Positions 12,154-22,231 of a stretch of DNA of 64,000 bases are shown here, in pieces; within the stretch, counting starts at the first letter, position 1; the number at the start of each line of letters is the position of its first letter. Both the position numbers and the translations under genes were made by a program. Source of the stretch: Lasiosphaeris hirsuta (Eukaryota; Ascomycota; Sordariomycetes; Sordariales; Lasiosphaeriaceae); the NCBI GenBank assembly GCA_030549175.1, contig JAUKUA010000006.1:3472001-3536000 (forward strand). The letters run 5' to 3'. The notes beneath the pieces are model-generated. The model was not told the origin of the DNA and did no database searches. It saw only the letters and a list, made by a program, of their open reading frames with translations.

Positions 12154-13195
12154 TCAAAACCAAGGGAGTCCAGAGGGGAACCAAACCCCGCTAAACTGCG
12201 AAGCTAGTTTCGTGATGGAAACCAAGCCGCTGGGGTCACCGTTCCGTGCGAAAAGATCCTCTGCTTCTCGCCGCCTGCGCCCGAGGATCTCTATCGTGAG
12301 TTGGAGCTCAACCGTCCACTCGTCGTCGATGGTATCAAGTTCCCGCTCAGGCGTAGAGCGTTCCGTAGCCACGCTTGAGTTACCGAGGGGCCCGGGTGAG
12401 TCGATCTGGTCCAATTGGCCGTTGTCTTCATCACCAAATTCACATCTAGGGTAGGATGGCAGTGTTTCCGTAGTCTCGGCATAGGGCTCGAGGCCCAAAT
12501 CAAGGGATCTTGACAGGCTAGCTACTGGCCGACTCCCGTGCAATGGATCAAGCAAGTTTGGGGCACTAGCCGCTGGCAAGGCCCCGTGCCGCGATGACTC
12601 TGGGTTACCTAGATCCGAAGCTCGACATGGCAGCTTCAGCTGGCTGGCTGGTCCTGGTTGAAATGAGGATGGATGGGGTCGCTGGAAGGATGAAGATGTG
12701 GCTTCCCGAAGCGCTTGCTCGCGGTCGAGCATTGCAAAAGCCCAGCCGAGTCCGCCGTTAAAGGTGAGTTCGGCGGTGTCCTCTGTCCCCACGAGGAGAT
12801 GTCGTGATAATATTTTTAGAAATGGGCACCTGGTGAAAATCCAACATAGGTGAAAGAAGTAACCTCCTGCGGCAGCCCATTTTCTGAGAAGACCCACATC
12901 GAGACCGCTTGCTCGAGCCGCACAGGACACTGAGATTGTATCGGCTGTTCCTTGTCCGAGATTCGTGACATTGGTGTTGGACTGCAGGGGACCAGCCAGG
13001 AGCTGGTCTGCTGTTCGGACAGACATATTCAGGATGGAGATCGGGTTTTCCCTGGCCTCTTCGTTTTTTAGCGGCCGGTCTATCATCTTCGGAGGGGCGC
13101 GATTCTGAGGGGATGGAAGGCAGGCTCACTGTACTTAGATCTGGAAGGAAAGCGCCAGTTTTGGAGGACTGGGCGGTTGTTTTGTATTGCGACAT
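12154..13195 (-). CDS. Hypothetical protein, copy 1 of a duplicated gene pair (minus-strand partner)
   Basis: An open frame runs from 13086 to the stop at 12154 (310 residues from MIDRPLKNEE). A better model adds exon 13135-13195 (start MSQYKTTAQSSKTG) and removes a 76-nt intron at 13059-13134 (donor GTACAG, CTAA-type branch), giving 321 residues in a consistent phase. The protein resembles the product of 17558-18130. Both carry an L-x2-W-A-x-A-G-x2-F motif with a following W-x-F (here LLRKWAAAGGYFF, there LTHWANAGDIFVV). Both also have an F-x5-[L/I/G]-x-W-A segment and a C-terminal R-x-R-x5-F-x3-GD-x-S helix. The middle is Ser/Pro-rich and probably disordered. No known domain is recognised. 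It is transcribed away from the AT-hook gene at 14569. Confidence 0.55.
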
Positions 13196-14568
13196 CGCGC
13201 CTCCTTTCGGGGGCCAGGGGGAAGGTGAGGAGGGCAAAGCTCAGTAATCATCACCAGACCATCATCCTCAAAAAGTGAACACGGCATGAAAGACCAAAAG
13301 TATCGGTACGGGGCTGCCACTACCCGTTATATATATCCGACTTGTGCTGAATTTGGAGCTTTGAAGGCCGTAATTTCATGCAAAATGAAAGCTAGGGCAA
13401 CCGGTGACACTGTCGCATCGTTTCATTACTCGCTAAAGGGCAGGGCGCATGAAGGCTTGACGCCGCCCATTGTCTATTATGGTAATTGGAAATGTGAGTC
13501 GGCGCGGGGTTCGAGCCCAGCCTTGCGGTGCTGTTGCCCCTCTCTCGAATCGCCCGATCACTGAGTAGCAGCCACGGCAGTCGACGCTGACGAGAAACAG
13601 GGACTTAAAAGTTTATAGTTTTCCCCCTCTGGCCCTTCAATTCACAGCGGAGGGTGACAAAGTTACAAGAAAGATATGATTGAAATATCCAGGGAAGGTG
13701 CCATGCGGACTTGTTCTAGCTGGGCCGTAAATACGATCATGGTTTGAGGGTTGTGACCGGAGTTGGAAAATGTGTTACTGGTGCTGACCTAGAGGAACGA
13801 GTCGGCCGAGTACCGACCTGGGTGCCCACCCAAATCATCTGGTCAGGGTGTGGTGTCCATCTGCACTTTCCCATTCCCATTTCCTCGTTCTGGATACTGC
13901 AGGTGCTGCCTTCCATCCCATTGGACCTAATTAGACCCATCGATCTGTCTAGAAAGTAGGCGGGCACCTTTTGCTCTGGCAAGGCACCCGCCCAGCTAAA
14001 GGCCCCTGTCGACAGTCTCAATACAACAAGCTTGACAGCCCCTCAGTGGGCGGCCCTCTCTTTCCTGCAGTAACTCGGCATTGCTTTGGGGCACTTCGCA
14101 TCGCGACGGTTCGTCAACCCATACCTTTTCACCAATTGAAAGGCAGCCAAGGTCACTAGTACAGCTTACTTTTCTGCCTCGTAGCCTCAAGTTCGTCCGC
14201 GCACTTTGTTAGATAGGTATAGGTGATACATAGCTGCCTCACCCCCTCTCAGTTTGGCGGTCAATATTACCTATGGTTCCGCGGATCCCATCGCTCGCAA
14301 ACACAAGTGCCCACACAAGTTCTTGTTCGTTTCTTTTCTTTCGCCTGGAAGTTGACCGATAAATCTGACCCCTTCGAGATCCTTCTCGAGTGTCCCAGCT
14401 GACCGTCACAGCACAAACAAATATCAAATGCCTGGCTCTTCAGGATCCTGGAGAACATCTTGTCGGGGCAAATATTATTAGTCACTCCGCCACAGCCCCA
14501 ACATTCCCAAGTATCGCTTACCAGTTGAGGAGGCTCTCGGGAGTCCACCTCTGGTATCGCATGGCCAT
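13196..14568. other. Shared intergenic region between divergent genes (copy 1)
   Basis: This 1.4 kb lies between two genes transcribed away from each other, so it should contain both promoters. No coding frame is supported. A TTCGAGCCC string near 13509-13517 recalls a tRNA T-arm but does not fold as one. Confidence 0.5.
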
Positions 14569-15612
14569 ATGACACCCACGGCTATGGTCACCGACGGTGG
14601 GATGAGTCCTCGTCAAGACGAAGGTGGGGGGACTGGGAAAAAGAAACGCAAAAGGCGCGGCAGCGTAACAGGCAGCCCAGCCAGGAAAAAAATTCGCAAG
14701 GGTCAGGGTCGAACGGGTCGCCCGAAAAACAAGCCGGCCCCGTGAGTTTTTCTTTTCTTTCTTGTCCAAGGAGGCTGCTATCGAAGAGGGGATTCTGATA
14801 CTTTTCGTGATATTAGCGAGCCTCCCCCAACGCCCATCCCTATCGCACCAAGGTTGGGTCCTTCCGCGGGCTTGGCCCCGTCCCATCCAGAGGGTAACCT
14901 GGGACCGGATGAGCCCCCCAATCAGGATCCGGATGTCGGTCATCCCGATCGTGGGGTCCCAGCTCACCAAGTCGAATCGACCGAACAGACAACATCTGAT
15001 TCAGGCCCACCGTCCCAAACTACAAGCTCCGGACCCATGGTCAATGTGGCGCAGCCACAGTCCCGCTTGTTTACGGGCCGTGGCATGCTACCTATGAGTG
15101 AGAATCCGTTGAGGGCCGACGAGTCTAAGACCATGATCAGCTTCATGGACGTCCACGGTAGAGAAATCGAGCTAGAGACTGCCATAATCTCACCCAACTA
15201 CCCTACCTTCATCCCCATCCAGGTAGTTGGTATTCTTGGCCTCACATCCGATATGAGGGACCTGGAGAGGAGGCGCAGTTACTTCACGCCCAGGGGAACA
15301 ATGGAGTTTCGTCGCTGCGTAGGTGTGCAAATTCGGCTGGGAGATCCGGTCTTCCTGGACTTCCAGCCAGTGCTTTTCAACGTTTTAGAAAGGGAGGATC
15401 AAGACCCCGGCATTCCAGCCGTCATTGGCCGCGAGTTTTTGGCACATTGTCGAAGCGTTCTTTGGCCGACGTGGCCATTAAGGAACTATAGCCTCGAAGA
15501 AAGTTATGTGTCCAATCTCACACCGACCGGCACTTACGTTGACTCATCCAATCCTATTGAGACTATTAATAACGTCCCGCTGGATATGGAATTCATGTCG
15601 GAGTACTATTAG
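14569..15612 (+). CDS. AT-hook protein with degenerate retropepsin-like domain (plus-strand partner, copy 1)
   Basis: Two exons are inferred, 14569-14741 and 14817-15612, joined by a 75-nt GT-AG intron. The product has 322 residues; the ATG at 14584 is an alternative start. The first exon encodes basic clusters (KKKRKRR, ARKKIRKG) and an AT-hook-like GRTGRPKNKP, suggesting nuclear DNA binding. A Pro-rich linker follows. Residues of about 175-280 look like a retropepsin-type beta-barrel. The stretch ETAIISPNYPTFIPIQ lies where a protease would carry A-L-I-D-S/T-G-A, and AVIGREFL resembles the C-terminal I-L-G-x-D-F-L. The catalytic Asp is absent, so proteolysis is unlikely. The gene at 20212 shares ISxxYPxxI, GVQ, GDP and the [IV][IL]G segment. 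The fold call is inference; the homology to 20212 is better supported. Confidence 0.62.
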
Positions 15613-17557
15613 CACGGGTACGTTGTTGAATTGTGAACCCCCGTTACCTAGCCTTATCCACGTTTAGGACTGACAGGTGTCACAACAGGATAGAACGTGC
15701 AAAAACCACACACTGATACGGCTGCACTCGGCGAGGACCTGCATCAGGCACTGTGGGATCGCGAAATCTGATTGTGGAGGCCGTAGTCACACCAAAGGCG
15801 GCCAGCCGCGCTGCTAAACTGCAAGCGGCATTGGCTCTGCTCGGCCATCTTGAGCAACGAACATGCTAAATGGTCACCTTCCGGCGGGAAGTTGCTTCAG
15901 CTGAAGCAGCTTCCCGCCTCGCCCCTTTTGAGCCTCACTAGCACTGTGAGGTAACACAAAGCGTCGACTGAGCGATCAGGGAGTGCGCCTTTGTTCTTCT
16001 CCTCATTGGTAGTCGACCAGTGTCGGTCGCTTTTTCGTGTGACGTCAGCTAACCAAGCTTATTTCAACGTCAGCATTGTGATGATTGGGTCCCTTGTTTG
16101 GGTCGCCGCTCCATTGGCTGTCGGTTTTCTATGGAATTGGGCTTCAATGCTGCCGAGGGCGGGTGGGCCCCGGGCAGCATTACTGTTGCGAGTTGCGATT
16201 ATCCTGCCGGTGCCAGCCCCACATCAGCTATACACCTCACACGTTACGCTTTGGGGGTTGGAAAGTGTTATGATCTGATGTATTCCGTCCGGATTTGTCT
16301 TTCCTCGTTCTGCCTGTTGTGTGCCGTTTTGTTTTCTACCTTTTCTCTTGTGGCTGAACAAATTGCCTACAACCACCCAGAGATCCCGCGTTGGAATTGT
16401 ACCTCCATGTTTCCATTTCCTTCATTACAAGTGGTCGCATCTTCTCAATTTCCCCCGAGCTGTTCTTAATGTGTTATAGCGCAACGATAAGATCGAAACA
16501 TTCTTAGAAGACCCCGGGCCAGCACTGACACTGTGTTTTCGACTCGAACCCAAGTGAGACGTTGCATTTAAGTTGTAGAACCCTTGTCATGATAGCTTGA
16601 CACTAGGGACTGACCACCCTGTCGTTGCTGGGGCCCCGTCTTTACTAGCTGAGTTACTGTTCAACCCCAGTAATTTGTTTGTTAGCACAGGACTTCAAAA
16701 GTCTTGTTGTGAGCATGGGAAAAGCGCTTTAAATACAATGAACGCCCTTCATGATGGTTGAGAGGCCTTGAATATATTAAATACGTATTTTGAAATGCTA
16801 GAAAGGCCGACTCTGATACTGGAAGGGGCTTTCAAAATTCCCTTTGGGTCTGAGTGAAGAGGGAGGAGAGGTCATGTGCTAACAAATAAACCAGGGTTGG
16901 ATTATACTATAGAAAAAGCAAATACTAGCTCCAATCCTTCGCGACTTACTCGAGTCATTTACTAGTGGGATAAAGCCATAGGGTGCAGAAAGTCTATCTA
17001 ATCGCAATTCTTTATTGACCGAGCAGCTAATGTGCTGGTGGTGTCAAAACCGTAAATCCTCCTCCACTTGTCCTCCTAGTATTGGTTGCCAACTCAGCCA
17101 ACCAACTTCAAGTTTCTCGCCATCATCTCTTTATCTGATGAAGATACAAACAGGTTTATGAAAGTACCATAAGAGTTGGGAAAAACAAGGAACACTGCGC
17201 GCTACAACGACCTACAAAGCCACAAAAGAAAATCCGATCTAACCAAAACAACGTCGCCAAGTACAATGCAACGCCCAGGGCCACTAGCATCTCATGGGCT
17301 GATCCAAGACACCAAAGGTTTGTTGAAAGCACTGCCCCTCACAGCTTCCGCCATCCCGAGACCTAAACCCGCCAACCACCCCGTCTTTTCGAACAGTTAG
17401 TACGCAAACCATACCGTAACCCAAGTCTATTAGAGTATTGCCAGTGTATTGACTGGCCCATAAGAGGAAGTGGCGAACGAGTCGAGATTCAGATTAGGCT
17501 CATCGGAATGACGGAAGCTGTGTCAGGGCTTGGAAAGCCCTCTTTTGGCCCCCGCAT
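15613..17557. other. Intergenic region between the two duplicated gene pairs
   Basis: Nearly 2 kb without a supported gene. It contains the 36-bp near-perfect palindrome at 15883-15918 and AT-rich stretches around 16730-16800 and 16880-17000. Short open frames at 15991-16469 on the plus strand show no family signal. Confidence 0.5.
15883..15918. repeat. 36-bp near-perfect palindrome
   Basis: Two 18-nt arms, starting GGCGGGAAGTTGCTTCAG and ending in its near reverse complement, meet with no loop and differ at only one pair. A hairpin or cruciform is possible. It could be a regulatory dyad, a remnant of an inverted-repeat element or chance. Confidence 0.75.
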
Positions 17558-18130
17558 CTATTGCTTCTGATGCTGTTGAAGCTGGGAGATGGCCATCATC
17601 CGAGACAGCTCCAAAGCCTTCTCGAACTCGCTCGAGTCGCCCGTGGTCTGGAACCTTTCATTGCCGTAGCGTGCACGCGCTTCCAGGAGACGATGGGAGG
17701 CCTCGACTCTGCCGCTGTGGTGTTCGCGGCGGCTGGGACGTCTGGTTGCCCCGGTAACAGCTCCTGTTCCTCTCGCGGGGGTGCGACCTTGTGTTATGCT
17801 CTTTGCAGCAGGTGCAGCTGCTTCTGCGGTGCACCCCTGGGTCTGATTGAAGCTGGAGAGGCGGGTTGCGACTCTCCACGCCCAGTCGATGCTGCTGCCA
17901 AAGATCATACCGATAAAGCTGTCTGAACCATCGAGTGTCAGACGATGGGACGTTCTGATCTCTGGGAGCTCTTCGGTAACGTCGAAACGCCACCCCAATA
18001 CAACGAATATATCCCCGGCGTTTGCCCAATGAGTAAGCTGCGTTATGCTGAAGTCTTGGCCCACAACTGCATGAAGGGCGGCCGGGGAGACAAGGTTTGG
18101 ACTATCGGGAACATTGTTGGAGGTTGCCAT
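17558..18130 (-). CDS. Hypothetical protein, copy 2 of a duplicated gene pair (minus-strand partner)
   Basis: A single frame of 190 residues runs from MATSNNVPDSPNLVS to a Gln-rich end. The N-terminal 90 residues are compact and contain FSITQLTHWANAGDIFVVLG, then WRFDVTEELPEIR and FGSSIDWAWRVATRL. A basic Ser/Thr-rich linker follows, then a C-terminal helix with LEARARYGNERF and GDSSEFEKALELSRMM. The W-A-x-A-G, W-x-F, W-A and GD-x-S elements recur in the larger protein at 12154-13195, so the two appear paralogous. An upstream exon cannot be excluded, because a CCTAG acceptor-like site lies just 5' of the ATG. No known family is recognised. It is transcribed divergently from 20212-20892. Confidence 0.55.
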   Translation of the reverse strand: MATSNNVPDSPNLVSPAALHAVVGQDFSITQLTHWANAGDIFVVLGWRFDVTEELPEIRTSHRLTLDGSDSFIGMIFGSSIDWAWRVATRLSSFNQTQGCTAEAAAPAAKSITQGRTPARGTGAVTGATRRPSRREHHSGRVEASHRLLEARARYGNERFQTTGDSSEFEKALELSRMMAISQLQQHQKQ

Positions 18131-20211
18131 CAGTGGGCGGCTCGGAAAGACTATCCTAGGACCCAGCGTTGTTCCTGGAAAACAGACAGAGCATATCCTG
18201 AGGGGAACAGACGTAGGTGTAGGCTATTCTCAATGGTCAGAGAAAACGAGCGTGGCAGTATTGCGGGTCAATGATCACTTACACTGCACTGAAAAGACTC
18301 CCCGGGATTGACATGGGGTGTCGTGCTGTTGTTGAACATTCCTGAGATGATGGCAGTTCTGTCAACAGAGCCTGATAGAACTTGCGATCTGTGGGATTTC
18401 AACGATTGACTCTGGGGTGAGGTTGAAGGCGCGACTGTGTGAGAAAGGTATCCCTAGTAGTATTCCATGAACGAACACAACACATTTATACATTGAGGGC
18501 ATATCCATCTTCAAAGAAGCCGGGCGATAGATTAATACGTGGAATTGTTTGTTCACCGAAAAAGGCACATCGCCTTCTCGCCTCAGGGGGCTATGGCATT
18601 ATATAAACATAGCTGATAACAAGGCTCTAGGTAGCAGAGATTTGCTGGCTGCCGCCGTGATAGCTTCATGGAGTGGTTTTTTTCCTAACAAATAGGAAGA
18701 GTGTAGACTGCAAAATTTACAGTCTTTGTGAATTCAACTCCATGGCAAAAATCCCCCAGCCTTGCGTGTGCGGCATTGTCCAGCCAATGATTGCCGCCTT
18801 CTTGAGCGAGTTCGGTCAGCTGGTTGTGCCTGCCAATGGGGGAAGGAGGTGGCCCTGCTTTCAGCGGCCAGAACTGGGTTGGGGAGTCAAGGCGCACGCC
18901 GCGCACCACTGGCACCTCCCCCCCCCTGCAAACGAAGAGAGGGTGCAAAAGAATAAGCTCTGGTACCTTAATCCAAACCTGCTTTCTCCCCAAAAAAAAA
19001 CATTGATCGTACCTATCTTGTCTTGCAAAAAGCCGCAAATCAGCTCCAGCATTTTCAACCTGCCCACGACAGCACACATCGACTCCCTCACCCAACCCCT
19101 CCTGCCGAAATTCACGGTTGATGTGTGGCAGGGAACCTTGAGTATTGTCGTCTCAAATCTGCCTCCTTCATCCAGTTGCCCCGCGCCGGTGTTATCGGCT
19201 TTGGGACCCAGAGAACCAGACTCGATGAGCCACGATTCGAGACTCCAGACGCACCCACCGATCCCGAGAAACATCCCCCCCCATCGCGATAACCTTGGCT
19301 CAAGGCAACAGGTGCACGATGGAGTACACACGTTTGTGCAGGCGTCCCTATGCGGGCTGTGTAGTGGAAAATGCCCCGACTTTCCCGACGAAACCACATT
19401 CACCAACATACTGGCGAAGTTTGGCAAAGAGAAAACCCGACCGTGTTGTCTAGCTCCAAACGGTAATTGGAAATGGGTTGGCCTTTGTGGCTGGGTACGT
19501 CCCTTTGGCCTTGGGTGATAGTCCCACTGGCACACTTTACAAACGGTGCCCCTTTCCTCAACCACCCGACCAAACAAAACCCCAAACTCGAGCTTACTAC
19601 TGCCGAGGATTCCTGGTTCTGTATTCCAAGTCCATACTTGAACAAAGCTGTACACCGCATTTCCCTTCTCAGCCCAGACGGGGACAAAATGGATACCATA
19701 CTAATGCACCTTGAAGCTGGTGATGGGAACTACCTAGGTAATTGATAATTTACTCGGGCACCTCACTCGGCGTGGTTCAGCCTAGCGCCTGCCATGTTTG
19801 GCTTCCAGCACCAGATGATAGGGCATCTCGCCATCCGCCTTGGCTGTGCTAGCTACAGGTCTGTGTTTTTTTTGTTAGCCAGGTTGTGATGATTTCCAAA
19901 TCATCATAAGTAGCCCGCATGCTTACCAAAGGTCCCAGGCACGATATGGAGCTGTCAAATTTCCATTGCCAAAGAATACCTCCGTCGTGACACCAGGGTC
20001 GTGTATACGATGAATTCAAAGCGAAATCCCGAGTCGATAGTACTTAAACTCTGACGGCACGCCGCGCCTGCGACTTCTACTATTCTTCTTATTTTTCTTC
20101 CGCCAGAGCCGAAAGGTCTACCTTTCAGCGAGGCAAGTGGTCCCTCTATCTACGTTTGGATGCCTTTGGGCTCCTATTCACCTATCTTCACGGAAAAGCA
20201 ACTGGGGGATC
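18131..20211. other. Shared intergenic region between divergent genes (copy 2)
   Basis: This 2.1 kb lies between the second divergent pair. Long frames overlap on opposite strands at 18673-19518 and 18861-19655, but both are Pro/Cys-rich without domain or splice support, so I treat them as chance. A TACCTAGGTA palindrome is at 19731-19740. Confidence 0.5.
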
Positions 20212-20892
20212 ATGTCACGGTCGCCCGATGGCCAGTGGCCCACCCCAAGCAGAGCTCGGCGCCTAGTACGCGACAGAGAATCTATGGAAGCAATATCCCT
20301 CAGTGGAATCCAGCACTTCCTTGAGCCTTTACCCGTGTTCTGCGGTGCGTGGTGTCCCGAGGATTCGAAGTTTTGGGCGCTCTACAACCTCGCCTCCTTG
20401 GATTCGGACGATCATCTTGGCCCAACGGTTGCTGAATATCAGGGGTTCCCTTCAAAGCACAGCTTACGCGGAATTCCGCCCGTCGAGCATATCGGTCCCG
20501 GAGATGAGGCGCGCATCGTCTGGCTCGACATCAGGGGTCAAGGACTTGTTGGGTTTGAGATACTTATCTCAGACAAATATCCCGCTTCAATCGTCCACAT
20601 CGAGCTCCTCAAAGCTTTGTTCGACCACGAGCCTGAGGTTACTAAGGTTGTGATGTGTGAGACCTACCCCGTTTTGGGTCCCCATGGCGGGTTCCAACCG
20701 ATTGGAGTCCAAACAATCGCGATGTCAATCACCGGAGACCCCAACCAACTGCTTGAGGGCGTGAACTGCCTAGTTCATAAAGGATCGCCTGACAAGATGG
20801 GGGGGTTCATAATGGTGCTTGGTAAGCGGGATTACGACCATCTCAAGCCCTTGCTTGATCAGGTGCCAGCACGGCGTTTGAGACAGAGTTAG
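20212..20892 (+). CDS. Degenerate retropepsin-like protein (plus-strand partner, copy 2)
   Basis: The frame from the ATG at 20212 (MSRSPDGQWPTPSRARRLVR) gives 226 residues. Residues of about 105-215 parallel the protein at 14569: RGIPPVEHIG against RGMLPMSENP, WLDIRG against FMDVHG, ILISDKYPASI against IISPNYPTFI, GVQ, GDP, and MVLGKRDYDHL against AVIGREFLAHC. The protease triad is again missing. Unlike its relative it has no AT-hook. The 3' end is uncertain. A frame shifted relative to the main one reads GASTAFETELEQWYGGMVPQ just past 20860 and ends at a textbook donor at 20931. Either a 41-nt intron (20822-20862) or an indel would join them. A different N-terminal frame from the ATG at 20160 is also open. 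Confidence 0.5.
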   Translation: MSRSPDGQWPTPSRARRLVRDRESMEAISLSGIQHFLEPLPVFCGAWCPEDSKFWALYNLASLDSDDHLGPTVAEYQGFPSKHSLRGIPPVEHIGPGDEARIVWLDIRGQGLVGFEILISDKYPASIVHIELLKALFDHEPEVTKVVMCETYPVLGPHGGFQPIGVQTIAMSITGDPNQLLEGVNCLVHKGSPDKMGGFIMVLGKRDYDHLKPLLDQVPARRLRQS

Positions 20893-20930
20893 AGCAGTGG
20901 TATGGAGGGATGGTACCACAATACGTTAAA

Positions 20931-20999
20931 GTGAGTACCTAGGCTTCTGAACAGTGATTTATTTTCTCAACCTTCGGTTTGCGCTAACTTCAACAATAG
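20931..20999 (+). other. Well-formed spliceosomal intron signature without an assigned gene
   Basis: It has a GTGAGT donor, a GCTAAC branch point about 14 nt before the end, and an AATAG acceptor, 69 nt in all. It lies 38 nt after the apparent stop of the 20212 gene and would extend the frame ending MVPQYVK. It suggests that the gene continues to the right, or has a 3'-UTR intron. Confidence 0.6.
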
Positions 21000-22006
21000 T
21001 TGACAAGCCGGCAGCAAGAATGGTCTCTGGGTTATCATGTTAAACCCTTGTCACTCAGTTTAGGATGGAACGGGCGTGTTTTCTTATTTTGGTGCCAGCA
21101 CTCGTCCCCCGATAGTATAGATTGCCCTAAACTACAGAAGTCAAATCCTTGCCGAGAAGATTCAGCGTGGCAGATCTCCATGAGTCCATGCTCCCTTTTA
21201 CGACTTTCGTTGGCAGTTTTTCTTTTGAATATCAGTGGCAGAATGACCGCACAAAATACCCCCCCCCCCAAAAAAAAAAAGCATGCAGTGCGAACAACCG
21301 GCCCCAACTGCGATACTCGGTGGGTTCTGCCCAGGGTCTTGAGGAAACGGCTAAGCATGAGCCTGAGAAATCTGTATCTTGCTGGTCCTGTAAGGTTGCG
21401 AGAAATAAGCCCACGGCAATCGACAAGGCAACACTGGATCGGGGATTTGTTTGGTTTGATGTTTCCCGTCCGGCGCTTGCGCACCATACCCGCGGGACCT
21501 CCTGTGCGCAAGCTGGTAGGCAGCCCTTGGCAAGCCACAAGATACCGTCATGGCAGGTATTGATCAAGCCTGCCGCGATTCGGCGGCATGTTCAGCCCCA
21601 GTCGACCCCGCCACTTCATAACAACTTCCATCGGAAGGGAAATTGTCATATTGCGGAAGGGACTTAGCCTATCCATGCCGGCTTGATATTCCACTGGCAT
21701 CCGTCCTGTACCACGAATAACGGTTAAGACACATGGTGAACTGAACCGGCCGCAGGTTTTACAGAATGGAAAAGTAGTGGTAAACCCCAGAGAATCGCCT
21801 TGCAAGGCTTACAGGCGGAGGGGCTGCGACATCATATACCTACCGCGTAGGCCTTCCACTCCTGGCCCCTTGTCGACTCCCCTCCTTAAGTCCCCGTCTC
21901 GACTCCCCTAACTCCCAAGCTCCCAGCTCTACATCAACTTAGCTCCTGCAGCAAACTGCTGCCAAGGAACCTACCTTACCCAAGGCAGCTAGCGGGGTAT
22001 CCAGCA

Positions 22007-22016
22007 TACCTAGGTA
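22007..22016. repeat. TACCTAGGTA palindrome within a cluster of related motifs
   Basis: Within about 70 bases (22000-22070) the core CTAGGTA and its complement recur several times, together with GGTAGGTAC. Similar palindromes occur at 9711-9726 and 19731-19740, and a relaxed form near 28271-28290. Confidence 0.65.
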
Positions 22017-22231
22017 GGGTACTCTAGGTATCTAAGGAAGGTAGGTACGCTTGCTAGGTACCCCCTACCCTTAGCACTGTTAGGTCCTTTCCTGGGTTCT
22101 CAAGATTAGGTGGACAGGAAATGTAGGTATTCGCTTAAAAAAATTGTTTTTCACTTGACAATTGGGAGCCTGAGGGCGGACTCGGGTCTCTGGCCTTCTC
22201 ATCGAAAAGTGCACTTTTCCGCAAGGCTCAA

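Larger units (their letters stand above)
20893..22231. other. Intergenic region with possible 3' exon of the preceding gene
   Basis: It holds the intron-like segment 20931-20999, then overlapping frames on both strands at 21000-21667 with no recognisable product. A cluster of CTAGGTA-type motifs lies at 22000-22070. Confidence 0.45.

Noticed and set aside
13505..13530. TTCGAGCCC string resembling a tRNA T-arm
   Set aside because: The T-stem does not pair over five bases, and no acceptor, D or anticodon arm can be placed at the right distance.
18673..19655. Long overlapping frames on both strands (281 and 264 codons)
   Set aside because: Both are Pro/Cys/Trp-rich without a domain, helix pattern or splice support, and they mirror each other; chance openness of GC-rich sequence is enough.
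21000..21667. Several overlapping frames on both strands downstream of the copy 2 plus gene
   Set aside because: No family signature; they include a C/A homopolymer stretch and give no consistent exon chain, though part of the plus frame could be a 3' exon.
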